64,000 nucleotides of DNA, taken from assembly GCA_947095585.1 (NCBI GenBank), contig OX352763.1:65071016-65135015 (forward strand), read 5' to 3'. Numbering within the stretch: position 1 is the first letter of the stretch; every line of letters begins with the position of its first letter. The notes beneath the pieces are model-generated. The model was not told the origin of the DNA and did not search any database. It saw only the letters and a program-made list of their open reading frames with translations. Shown here in pieces: positions 13,536 through 27,150 of this stretch. The position numbers and the translations under genes were made by a program. Source of the stretch: Nephrocerus scutellatus (Eukaryota > Arthropoda > Insecta > Diptera > Pipunculidae).

Positions 13536-16500
13536 GACACCACCAAATAAAAAAAATGTAAATATCAAATTGTCGCCCTACAATCAGACTGTAAGTCGGT
13601 TCAAAATACAGCCGCAATTTCGTGCATACCAACTGCCTGCCATTTTTTGTGCAGCACAAGCTGCGAAGCTTCTTAATTCTTTACGGCAGCCGTAGTGATA
13701 GTATAGTCTCTGTTCATTTTCTCTCAGTGCTCTGCTCTGTTCTTTCGATCAACATAGCATAAAATGTGAGTGAGTGCTCTCGTGTTTGGTCGTGTAACAG
13801 AAAAAATTACTGCTATAAGTTACAAAAAAGAGGCATATAACAATGACAACCTGCAAGCTTAAGTCCTTTAATAAATTTTTTTATTTAATCGTATTGCTTA
13901 ATTATAGACTTAATTTAATCGTATTTAAAAATTATAATGTTAATATTTGCCAATAGAATAGAATGAAGCAAACATCTACTGCACATGTGGTAGTATAGTC
14001 TCTGTTCATGGTGTTCTATCGGTGCTCTGCTCTGTTTGTTCTATTAACATTGCATAAAATGATACAGTGCTTTCTGAGGGAGAAAAAAAAATACAAATGT
14101 TACCAAAAAGAGGCAAGGCCATTCACAAGTTGCAAGAAACGTTGCTGTTGCTGCTATTTCCTTTTCTTTTGGCTTATCTTATCCTTACTCATGTATACAG
14201 TAACTAAAGTAAAGTTCGATTGTTGGTTTGATGTTCGATCGTAAGTTGGATGTCTGCCACTGAACAACGAATCTACCATCGACCATTGGGTCAACCATCA
14301 AACATCATTAAGCATCGGTTCAAAATAACTATTCGATCATTTACAGAAATAAGAGAACAATGCAAAAGAAATTTAATGAGAAATAATTGGCCTGCATGTT
14401 TCAAAGCGACATTCTTACCATACCATTTCGAAGCAAGGGCAGCACTACTCACTACTTTTAAATTAAAACTACTCAAATTTTTTATGAGTTGAAACCAAAA
14501 GCTGCATTACTGTGTTTGGGCAGTAATATGCAATATGCGGCAACTTCACAGTTAGTGGTTACGAACATTAAAATTCGCTTATAAATAATTTATATATAAT
14601 TTGATTTGACGATGATGTATGTGATGAGCTACGGTGCAAGTCGTAGGACTTGTATTTTGTATAAAAAACAATTTTAATATATCCGTCCGTGTTTATGTCC
14701 CACAGACAACAAGATCTTTGTTTTCTTTTCTTTCGTCCCGGACAAACGTTGTCGCATGAAATTCGGAATGCAGGACTAAGATGTGACTATAAGATTTCTT
14801 CCTTTGGAAATTCTGGGATATAATCATTATTGTCTGGAATTTCTGGAACAAAGCAATTTCTCAAGCGATTCGCATGAAATTCGGAATGTAGGACTAAGAT
14901 TTCTTCCTATGGGAATTCTGGAATATAATCATTATTGTCTGGAATATCTGGAGCAAAGCAATTTTTCAAGCGTTTCGCATGAAATTCGGAATGTAGGACT
15001 AAGATGTGACTATAAGATTTCTTCCTATGGAAATTATGGAATATAATCATTATTGTCTGGAATATCTGGAGCAAAGCAATTTTTCAAGCGTTTCGCATGA
15101 AATTCGGAATTTAGGACTAATATGTGACTATAAGATTTCTTCCTATGGAAATTATGGAATATAATCATTATTGTCTGGAATATCTGGAGCAAAGCAATTT
15201 TTCAAGCGTTTCGCATGAAATTCGGAATTTAGGACTAAGATGTGACTATAAGATTTCTTCCTATGGAAATTCTGGAATATAATCATTATTGTCTGGAATT
15301 TCTGGAACAAAGCAATTTCTCAAGCGATTCGCATGAAATTCGGAATGTAGGACTAAGATGTGACTATAAGATTTCTTCCTATGGAAATTCTGGAATATAA
15401 TCATTATTGTCTGGAATTTCTGAAACAAAGCAATTTCTCAAGCGATTCGCATGAAATTCGGAATGTAGGACTAAGATGTGACTATAAGATTTCTTCCAAT
15501 GGAAATTCTGGAATATAATCATTATTGTCTGGAATTTCTGGAACAAAGCAATTTCTCAAGCGATTCGCATGAAATTCGGAATGTAGGACTAAGATGTGAC
15601 TATAAGATTTCTTCCTATGGAAATTCTGGAATATAATCATTATTGTCTGGAATTTCTGGAACAAAGCAATTTCTCAAGCGATTCGCATGAAATTCGGAAT
15701 GTAGGACTAAGATGTGACTATAAGATTTCTTCCTATGGAAATTCTGGAATATAATCATTATTGTCTGGAATTTCTGGAACAAAGCAATTTCTCAAGCGAT
15801 TCGCATGAAATTCGGAATGTAGGACTAAGATGTGACTATAAGATTTCTTCCTATGGAAATTCTGGAATATAATCATTATTGTCTGGAATTTCTGAAACAA
15901 AGCAATTTCTCAAGCGATTCGCATGAAATTCGGAATGTAGGACTAAGATGTGACTATAAGATTTCTTCCTATGGAAATTCTGGAATATAATCATTATTGT
16001 CTGGAATTTCTGGAACAAAGCAATTTCTCAAGCGATTCGCATGAAATTCGGAATGTAAGACTAAGATGTAAGATTTTTTCCTATGGAAATTCTGGAATAT
16101 AATCATTATTGTCTGGAATATCTGGTGCAAAGCAATTTTTCAAGCGATTCGCGTGAAATTCGGAATGTAAGACTAAGATGTGACTATAAGATTTTTTCCT
16201 ATGGAAATTCTGGAATATAATCATTATTGTCTGGAATATCTGGTGCAAAGCAATTTTTCTAGCGATTCGCGTGAAATTCGGAATGTAAGACTAAGATGTG
16301 ACTAAAAGATTTCTTCCAATGGAAATTCTGGTATATAATCATTATTGTCTGGAATTTCTGGAACAAAGCGATTCGCATGAAATTCGGAATGTAAGACTAA
16401 GATGTGACTATAAGATTTTTTCCTATGGAAATTCTGGAATATAATCATTATTGTCTGAAATATCTGGTGCAAAGCAATTTTTCAAGCGATTCGCGTGAAA

Positions 16501-19010
16501 TTCGGAATGTAAGACTAAGATGTGACTATAAGATTTCTTCCAATGGAAATTCTGGTATATAATCATTATTGTCTGGAATTTCTGGAACAAAGCAATTTCT
16601 CAAGCGATTCGCATGAAATTCGGAATGTAAGACTAAGATGTGACTATAAGATTTTTTCCTATGGAAATTCTGGAATATGATCATTATTGTCTGGAATATC
16701 TGGTGCAAAGCAATTTTTCAAGCGATTCGCGTGAAATTCGGAATATAAGACTAAGATGTGACTATAAGATTTTTTCCTATGGAAATTCTGGAATATAATC
16801 ATTATTGTCTGGAATATCTGGAGCAAAGCAATTTTTCAAGCGATTCGCATGAAATTCGGAATGTAGGACTAAGATGTGACTATAAGATTTCTTCCTATGG
16901 AAATTCTGGAATATAATCATTATTGTCTGGAATATCTGGAGCAAAGCAATTTTTCAAGCGATTCGCATGAAATTCGGAATGTAGCACTAAGATGTGACTA
17001 TAAGATTTCGTCCTATGGAAATTCTGGAATATAATCATTATTATCTGGAATTTCTGGAACAAAGCAATTTGTCAAGCGATTCGCATGAAATTCGGAATGT
17101 AGGACTAAGATGTGACTATAAGATTTCTTCCTATAGAAATTCTGGAATATAATCATTATTGTCTGGAATTTCTGGAACAAAGCAATTTGTCAAGCGATTC
17201 GCATGAAATTCGGAATGTAGGACTAAGGTGTGACTATAAGATTTTTTCCTTTGGAAATTCTGGAATATAATCATTATTGTCTGGAATATCTGGAGCAAAG
17301 CAATTTCTCAAGCGATTCGCATGAAATTCGGAATGTAGGAGTAAGATGTGACTATAAGATTTCTTTCTATGGAAATTCTGGAATATGATCATTATTGTCT
17401 GGAATATCTGGTGCAAAGCAATTTTTCAAGCGATTCGCGTGAAATTCGGAATGTAGGACTAAGATGTGACTATAAGATTTTTTCCTATGGAAATTCTGGA
17501 ATATGATCATTATTGTCTGGAATATCTGGTGCAAAGCAATTTTTCAAGCGATTCACATGAAATTCGGAATGTAGGACTAAGATGTGACTATAAGATTTCT
17601 TCCTATGGAAATTCTGGAATATAATCATTATTGTCTGGAATTTCTGGAACAAAGCAATTTCTCAAGCGATTCGCATGAAATTCGGAATGTAGGACTAAGA
17701 TGTGACTATAAGATTTCTTCCTATGGAAATTCTGGAATATAATCATTATTGTCTGGAATTTCTGGAACAAAGCAATTTTTCAAGCGATTCGCATGAAATT
17801 CGGAATGTAGGACTATGATGTGACTATAAGATTTCTTCCTATGGAAATTCTGGAATATAATCATTATTGTCTGGAATATCTGGAGCAAAGCAATTTTTCA
17901 AGCGATTCGCATGAAATTAGGAATGTAGCACTAAGATGTGACTATAAGATTTCTTCCTATGGAAATTCTGGAATATAATCATTATTGTCTGGAATTTCTG
18001 AAACAAAGCAATTTCTCAAGCGATTAGCATGAAATTCGGAATGTAGGACTATAAGATTTCTTCCTGTGGAAATTCTGGAGTATGATCATTATTGTCTGGA
18101 ATTTCTGGAACAAAGCAATTTCTCAAGCGATTCGCATGAAATTCGGAATGTAGGACTAAGATGCGACTATAAGACTTCTTGCTATGGAAATTCTGGAATA
18201 CAAACATTATTGTCTGGAAATTCTGGAACAAAGCAATTTCTCAAGCGATTCGCATGAAATTCGGAATGTAGGACTAAGATGTGACTATAAGATTTCTTCC
18301 TATAGAAATTCTGGAATATAATCATTATTGTCTGGAATATCTGGAGCAAAGCAATTTTTCAAGCGATTCGCATGAAATTCGGAATGTAGGACTAAGATGT
18401 GACTATAAGATTTCTTCCTATGGAAATTCTGGAATATGATCATTATTGTCTGGAATTTCTGGAACAAAGCAATTTCTCAAGCGATTTCTTCCTATGGAAA
18501 TTCTGGAATATAATCATTATTGTCTGGAATTTCTGAAACAAAGCAATTTCTCAAGCGATTCGCATGAAATTCGGAATGTAGGACTAAGATGTGACTATAA
18601 GATTTCTTCCTATGGAAATTCTGGAATATAATCATTATTGTCTGGAATTTCTGAAACAAAGCAATTTCTCAAGCGATTCGCAAGAAATTCGGAATGTAGG
18701 ACTAAGATGTGACTATAAGATTTCTTCCAATGGAAATTCTGGTATATAATCATTATTGTCTGGAATTTCTGGAACAAAGCAATTTCTCAAGCGATTCGCA
18801 TGAAATTCGGAATGTAGGACTAAGATGTGACTATAAGATTTCTTCCAATGGAAATTCTGGTATATAATCATTATTGTCTGGAATTTCTGGAACAAAGCAA
18901 TTTCTCAAGCGATTCGCATGAAATTCGGAATGTAGGACTAAGATGTGACTATAAGATTTCTTCCTATGGAAATTCTGGAATATAATCATTATTGTCTGGA
19001 ATTTCTGAAA
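13440..19010. repeat. Higher-order unit, 5860-bp offset from unit 2
   Basis: Bases 13,440-19,010 match 7,580-13,150 at a constant offset of 5860 bp, including the embedded segment, the truncation junction at 18,484 and the pair of 'cttccaatgg' monomers near 18,725 and 18,843. The unit differs from the first two by single-base changes such as 'ctatgatgtg' at about 17,814. Confidence 0.9.
13536..14751. repeat. 1.2-kb embedded segment, copy 3
   Basis: Equivalent to 7676-8891 at an offset of 5860 bp. It differs from copies 1 and 2 at 'aaaatgatacag' and 'attcgatcat', and at both sites agrees with the diverged segment at 28811-30015. It has a private change, 'caatcagactg' for 'caagcagactg'. Copy 3 is therefore closer to the presumed source than copies 1 and 2. 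No supported gene. Confidence 0.9.
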
Positions 19011-22000
19011 CAAAGCAATTTCTCAAGCGATTCGCATGAAATTCGGAATGTAGGACTAAGATGTGACTATAAGATTTCTTCCTATGGAAATTCTGGAATA
19101 TAATCATTATTGTCTGGAATTTCTGAAACAAAGCAATTTCTCAAGCGATTCGCAAGAAATTCGGAATGTAGGACTAAGATGTGACTATAAGATTTCTTCC
19201 AATGGAAATTCTGGTATATAATCATTATTGTCTGGAATTTCTGGAACAAAGCAATTTTTCAAGCGTTTCGCATGAAATTCGGAATTTAGGACTAAGATGT
19301 GACTATAAGATTTCTTCCTATGGAAATTCTGGAATATAATCATTATTGTCTGGAATTTCTGGAACAAAGCAATTTCTCAAGCGATTCGCATGAAATTCGG
19401 AATGTAGGACTAAGATGTGACTATAAGATTTCTTCCTATGGAAATTCTGGAATATAATCATTATTGTCTGGAATTTCTGAAACAAAGCAATTTCTCAAGC
19501 GATTCGCATGAAATTCGGAATGTAGGACTAAGATGTGACTATAAGATTTCTTCCAATGGAAATTCTGGAATATAATCATTATTGTCTGGAATTTCTGGAA
19601 CAAAGCAATTTCTCAAGCGATTCGCATGAAATTCGGAATGTAGGACTAAGATGTGACTATAAGATTTCTTCCTATGGAAATTCTGGAATATAATCATTAT
19701 TGTCTGGAATTTCTGGAACAAAGCAATTTCTCAAGCGATTCGCATGAAATTCGGAATGTAGGACTAAGATGTGACTATAAGATTTCTTCCTATGGAAATT
19801 CTGGAATATAATCATTATTGTCTGGAATTTCTGGAACAAAGCAATTTCTCAAGCGATTCGCATGAAATTCGGAATGTAGGACTAAGATGTGACTATAAGA
19901 TTTCTTCCTATGGAAATTCTGGAATATAATCATTATTGTCTGGAATTTCTGAAACAAAGCAATTTCTCAAGCGATTCGCATGAAATTCGGAATGTAGGAC
20001 TAAGATGTGACTATAAGATTTCTTCCTATGGAAATTCTGGAATATAATCATTATTGTCTGGAATTTCTGGAACAAAGCAATTTCTCAAGCGATTCGCATG
20101 AAATTCGGAATGTAAGACTAAGATGTAAGATTTTTTCCTATGGAAATTCTGGAATATAATCATTATTGTCTGGAATATCTGGTGCAAAGCAATTTTTCAA
20201 GCGATTCGCGTGAAATTCGGAATGTAAGACTAAGATGTGACTATAAGATTTTTTCCTATGGAAATTCTGGAATATAATCATTATTGTCTGGAATATCTGG
20301 TGCAAAGCAATTTTTCTAGCGATTCGCGTGAAATTCGGAATGTAAGACTAAGATGTGACTAAAAGATTTCTTCCAATGGAAATTCTGGTATATAATCATT
20401 ATTGTCTGGAATTTCTGGAACAAAGCGATTCGCATGAAATTCGGAATGTAAGACTAAGATGTGACTATAAGATTTTTTCCTATGGAAATTCTGGAATATA
20501 ATCATTATTGTCTGAAATATCTGGTGCAAAGCAATTTTTCAAGCGATTCGCGTGAAATTCGGAATGTAAGACTAAGATGTGACTATAAGATTTCTTCCAA
20601 TGGAAATTCTGGTATATAATCATTATTGTCTGGAATTTCTGGAACAAAGCAATTTCTCAAGCGATTCGCATGAAATTCGGAATGTAAGACTAAGATGTGA
20701 CTATAAGATTTTTTCCTATGGAAATTCTGGAATATGATCATTATTGTCTGGAATATCTGGTGCAAAGCAATTTTTCAAGCGATTCGCGTGAAATTCGGAA
20801 TATAAGACTAAGATGTGACTATAAGATTTTTTCCTATGGAAATTCTGGAATATAATCATTATTGTCTGGAATATCTGGAGCAAAGCAATTTTTCAAGCGA
20901 TTCGCATGAAATTCGGAATGTAGGACTAAGATGTGACTATAAGATTTCTTCCTATGGAAATTCTGGAATATAATCATTATTGTCTGGAATATCTGGAGCA
21001 AAGCAATTTTTCAAGCGATTCGCATGAAATTCGGAATGTAGCACTAAGATGTGACTATAAGATTTCGTCCTATGGAAATTCTGGAATATAATCATTATTA
21101 TCTGGAATTTCTGGAACAAAGCAATTTGTCAAGCGATTCGCATGAAATTCGGAATGTAGGACTAAGATGTGACTATAAGATTTCTTCCTATAGAAATTCT
21201 GGAATATAATCATTATTGTCTGGAATTTCTGGAACAAAGCAATTTGTCAAGCGATTCGCATGAAATTCGGAATGTAGGACTAAGGTGTGACTATAAGATT
21301 TTTTCCTTTGGAAATTCTGGAATATAATCATTATTGTCTGGAATATCTGGAGCAAAGCAATTTCTCAAGCGATTCGCATGAAATTCGGAATGTAGGAGTA
21401 AGATGTGACTATAAGATTTCTTTCTATGGAAATTCTGGAATATGATCATTATTGTCTGGAATATCTGGTGCAAAGCAATTTTTCAAGCGATTCGCGTGAA
21501 ATTCGGAATGTAGGACTAAGATGTGACTATAAGATTTTTTCCTATGGAAATTCTGGAATATGATCATTATTGTCTGGAATATCTGGTGCAAAGCAATTTT
21601 TCAAGCGATTCACATGAAATTCGGAATGTAGGACTAAGATGTGACTATAAGATTTCTTCCTATGGAAATTCTGGAATATAATCATTATTGTCTGGAATTT
21701 CTGGAACAAAGCAATTTCTCAAGCGATTCGCATGAAATTCGGAATGTAGGACTAAGATGTGACTATAAGATTTCTTCCTATGGAAATTCTGGAATATAAT
21801 CATTATTGTCTGGAATTTCTGGAACAAAGCAATTTTTCAAGCGATTCGCATGAAATTCGGAATGTAGGACTAAGATGTGACTATAAGATTTCTTCCTATG
21901 GAAATTCTGGAATATAATCATTATTGTCTGGAATATCTGGAGCAAAGCAATTTTTCAAGCGATTCGCATGAAATTAGGAATGTAGCACTAAGATGTGACT

Positions 22001-23303
22001 ATAAGATTTCTTCCTATGGAAATTCTGGAATATAATCATTATTGTCTGGAATTTCTGAAACAAAGCAATTTCTCAAGCGATTAGCATGAAATTCGGAATG
22101 TAGGACTATAAGATTTCTTCCTGTGGAAATTCTGGAGTATGATCATTATTGTCTGGAATTTCTGGAACAAAGCAATTTCTCAAGCGATTCGCATGAAATT
22201 CGGAATGTAGGACTAAGATGCGACTATAAGACTTCTTGCTATGGAAATTCTGGAATACAAACATTATTGTCTGGAAATTCTGGAACAAAGCAATTTCTCA
22301 AGCGATTCGCATGAAATTCGGAATGTAGGACTAAGATGTGACTATAAGATTTCTTCCTATAGAAATTCTGGAATATAATCATTATTGTCTGGAATATCTG
22401 GAGCAAAGCAATTTTTCAAGCGATTCGCATGAAATTCGGAATGTAGGACTAAGATGTGACTATAAGATTTCTTCCTATGGAAATTCTGGAATATGATCAT
22501 TATTGTCTGGAATTTCTGGAACAAAGCAATTTCTCAAGCGATTTCTTCCTATGGAAATTCTGGAATATAATCATTATTGTCTGGAATTTCTGAAACAAAG
22601 CAATTTCTCAAGCGATTCGCATGAAATTCGGAATGTAGGACTAAGATGTGACTATAAGATTTCTTCCTATGGAAATTCTGGAATATAATCATTATTGTCT
22701 GGAATTTCTGAAACAAAGCAATTTCTCAAGCGATTCGCAAGAAATTCGGAATGTAGGACTAAGATGTGACTATAAGATTTCTTCCAATGGAAATTCTGGT
22801 ATATAATCATTATTGTCTGGAATTTCTGGAACAAAGCAATTTCTCAAGCGATTCGCATGAAATTCGGAATGTAGGACTAAGATGTGACTATAAGATTTCT
22901 TCCAATGGAAATTCTGGTATATAATCATTATTGTCTGGAATTTCTGGAACAAAGCAATTTCTCAAGCGATTCGCATGAAATTCGGAATGTAGGACTAAGA
23001 TGTGACTATAAGATTTCTTCCTATGGAAATTCTGGAATATAATCATTATTGTCTGGAATTTCTGGAACAAAGCAATTTCTCAAGCGATTCGCATGAAATT
23101 CGGAATGTAGGACTAAGATGTGACTATAAGATTTCTTCCTATGGAAATTCTGGAATATAATCATTATTGTCTGGAATTTCTGAAACAAAGCAATTTCTCA
23201 AGCGATTCGCATGAAATTCGGAATGTAGGACTAAGATGTGACTATAAGATTTCTTCCAATGGAAATTCTGGTATATAATCATTATTGTCTGGAATTTCTG
23301 GAA
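15190..23303. repeat. Higher-order repeat, 4057-bp unit, two copies without the embedded segment
   Basis: Bases 15,190-19,246 and 19,247-23,303 match at an offset of 4057 bp, starting at monomers with 'caagcgtttcgc'. The breakpoint lies inside a monomer, so monomer register is kept while the 1.2-kb segment is left out. A further partial copy (about 23,969-25,460) matches 21,390-22,880 at an offset of 2579 bp. Confidence 0.88.
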
Positions 23304-25702
23304 CAAAGCAATTTCTCAAGCGATTCGCATGAAATTCGGAATGTAAGACTAAGATGTGACTATAAGATTTCTTCCTATGGAAATTCGGAATGTAGGACTA
23401 AGATGTAACTATAAAATTTCTTCCTATGGAAATTCTGGAATATAATCATTATTGTCTGAAATATCTGGAGCAAAGCAATTTTTCAAGCGATTCGCATGAA
23501 ATTCGGAATGTAGGACTAAGATGTGACTATAAGATTTTTTCCTTTGGAAATTCTGGAATATAATCATTATTGTCTGGAATATCTGGAGCAAAGCAATTTT
23601 TCAAGCGATTCGCATGAAATTAGGAATGTAGCACTAAGATGTGACTATAAAATTTCTTCCTATGGAAATTCTGGAATATAATCATTATTGTCTGGAATTT
23701 CTGAAACAAAGCAATTTCTCAAGCGATTGGCATGAAATTCGGAATGTAGGACTATAAGATTTCTTCCTGTGGAAATTCTGGAATATGATCATTATTGTCT
23801 GGAATTTCTGGAACAAAGCAATTTCTCAAGCGATTCGCATGAAATTCGGAATGTAGGACTAAGATGCGACTATAAGACTTCTTGCTATGGAAATTCTGGA
23901 ATACAAACATTATTGTCTGGAAATTCTGGAGCAAAGCAATTTCTCAAGCGATTCGCATGAAATTCGGAATGTAGGACTAAGATGTGACTATAAGATTTCT
24001 TTCTATGGAAATTCTGGAATATGATCATTATTGTCTGGAATATCTGGTGCAAAGCAATTTTTCAAGCGATTCGCGTGAAATTCGGAATGTAGGACTAAGA
24101 TGTGACTATAAGATTTTTTCCTATGGAAATTCTGGAATATGATCATTATTGTCTGGAATATCTGGTGCAAAGCAATTTTTCAAGCGATTCACATGAAATT
24201 CGGAATGTAGGACTAAGATGTGACTATAAGATTTCTTCCTATGGAAATTCTGGAATATAATCATTATTGTCTGGAATTTCTGGAACAAAGCAATTTCTCA
24301 AGCGATTCGCATGAAATTCGGAATGTAGGACTAAGATGTGACTATAAGATTTCTTCCTATGGAAATTCTGGAATATAATCATTATTGTCTGGAATTTCTG
24401 GAACAAAGCAATTTTTCAAGCGATTCGCATGAAATTCGGAATGTAGGACTAAGATGTGACTATAAGATTTCTTCCTATGGAAATTCTGGAATATAATCAT
24501 TATTGTCTGGAATATCTGGAGCAAAGCAATTTTTCAAGCGATTCGCATGAAATTAGGAATGTAGCACTAAGATGTGACTATAAGATTTCTTCCTATGGAA
24601 ATTCTGGAATATAATCATTATTGTCTGGAATTTCTGAAACAAAGCAATTTCTCAAGCGATTAGCATGAAATTCGGAATGTAGGACTATAAGATTTCTTCC
24701 TGTGGAAATTCTGGAGTATGATCATTATTGTCTGGAATTTCTGGAACAAAGCAATTTCTCAAGCGATTCGCATGAAATTCGGAATGTAGGACTAAGATGC
24801 GACTATAAGACTTCTTGCTATGGAAATTCTGGAATACAAACATTATTGTCTGGAAATTCTGGAACAAAGCAATTTCTCAAGCGATTCGCATGAAATTCGG
24901 AATGTAGGACTAAGATGTGACTATAAGATTTCTTCCTATAGAAATTCTGGAATATAATCATTATTGTCTGGAATATCTGGAGCAAAGCAATTTTTCAAGC
25001 GATTCGCATGAAATTCGGAATGTAGGACTAAGATGTGACTATAAGATTTCTTCCTATGGAAATTCTGGAATATGATCATTATTGTCTGGAATTTCTGGAA
25101 CAAAGCAATTTCTCAAGCGATTTCTTCCTATGGAAATTCTGGAATATAATCATTATTGTCTGGAATTTCTGAAACAAAGCAATTTCTCAAGCGATTCGCA
25201 TGAAATTCGGAATGTAGGACTAAGATGTGACTATAAGATTTCTTCCTATGGAAATTCTGGAATATAATCATTATTGTCTGGAATTTCTGAAACAAAGCAA
25301 TTTCTCAAGCGATTCGCAAGAAATTCGGAATGTAGGACTAAGATGTGACTATAAGATTTCTTCCAATGGAAATTCTGGTATATAATCATTATTGTCTGGA
25401 ATTTCTGGAACAAAGCAATTTCTCAAGCGATTCGCATGAAATTCGGAATGTAGGACTAAGATGTGACTATAAGATTTCTTCCTATGGAAATTCTGGAATA
25501 TAATCATTATTGTCTGGAATTTCTGGAACAAAGCAATTTCTCAAGCGATTCGCATGAAATTCAGAATGTAGGACTAAGATGTGACTATAAGATTTCTTCC
25601 TATGGAAATTCTGGAATATAATCATTATTGTCTGGAATTTCTGAAACAAAGCAATTTCTCAAGCGATTCGCATGAAATTCGGAATGTAGGACTAAGATGT
25701 GA

Positions 25703-27150
25703 CTATAAGATTTCTTCCAATGGAAATTCTGGTATATAATCATTATTGTCTGGAATTTCTGGAACAAAGCAATTTCTCAAGCGATTCGCATGAAATTCGG
25801 AATGTAAGACTAAGATGTGACTATAAGATTTTTTCCTATGGAAATTCTGGAATATGATCATTATTGTCTGGAATATCTGGTGCAAAGCAATTTTTCAAGC
25901 GATTCGCGTGAAATTCGGAATGTAAGACTAAGATGTGACTATAAGATTTTTTCCTATGGAAATTCTGGAATATGATCATTATTGTCTGGAATATCTGGTG
26001 CAAAGCAATTTTTCAAGCGATTCGCGTGAAATTCGGAATGTAGGACTAAGATGTGACTATAAGATTTCTTCCTATGGAAATTCTGGAATATAATCATTAT
26101 TGTCTGGAATTTCTGGAACAAAGCAATTTCTCAAGCGATTCGCATGAAATTCGGAATGTAGGACTAAGATGTGACTATAAGATTTCTTCCTATGGAAATT
26201 CTGGAATATAATCATTATTGTCTGGAATTTCTGGAACAAAGCAATTTCTCAAGCGATTCGCATGAAATTCGGAATGTAGGACTAAGATGTGACTATAAGT
26301 TTTTTTCCAATGGAAATTCTGGTATATAATCATTATTGTCTGGAATTTCTGGAACAAAGCAATTTCTCAAACGATTCGCATGAAATTCGGAATGTAAGAC
26401 TAAGATGTGACTATAAGATTTTTTCCTATGGAAATTCTGGAATATGATCATTATTGTCTGGAATATCTGGTGCAAAGCAATTTTTCAAGCGATTCGCGTG
26501 AAATTCGGAATGTAGGACTAAGATGTGACTATAAGATTTTTTCCTATGGAAATTCTGGAATATGATCATTATTGTCTGGAATATCTGGTGCAAAGCAATT
26601 TTTCAAGCGATTCGCGTGAAATTCGGAATGTAGGACTAAGATGTGACTATAAGATTTCTTCCTATGGAAATTCTGGAATATAATCATTATTGTCTGGAAT
26701 TTCTGGAACAAAGCAATTTCTCAAGCGATTCGCATTAAATTCGGAATGTAGGACTAAGATGTGACTATAAGATTTCTTCCTATGGAAATTCTGGAATATA
26801 ATCATTATTGTCTGGAATTTCTGGAACAAAGCAATTTCTCAAGCGATTCGCATGAAATTCGGAATGTAGGACTAAGATTTGACTATAAGATTTCTTCCAA
26901 TGGAAATTCTGGTATATAATCATTATTGTCTGGAATTTCTGGAACAAAGCAATTTCTCAAGCGATTCGCATGAAATTCGGAATGTAAGACTAAGATGTGA
27001 CTATAAGATTTTTTCCTATGGAAATTCTGGAATATGATCATTATTGTCTGGAATATCTGGTGCAAAGCAATTTTTCAAAAGATTCGCGTGAAATTCGGAA
27101 TGTAAGACTAAGATGTGACTATAAGATTTTTTCCTATGGAAATTCTGGAA
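25703..27150. repeat. 590-bp pentamer higher-order repeat, ~2.5 copies
   Basis: Five-monomer blocks repeat at 25,703, 26,293 and 26,883, spaced exactly 590 bp (5 x 118). Each block is one 'cttccaatgg'/'tggtatataatc' monomer, two type-C monomers with 'gcgtgaaattc', then two type-A monomers. The third copy breaks down near 27,150 and continues into a stretch matching 23,440-23,960 at a 3710-bp offset. Confidence 0.9.
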
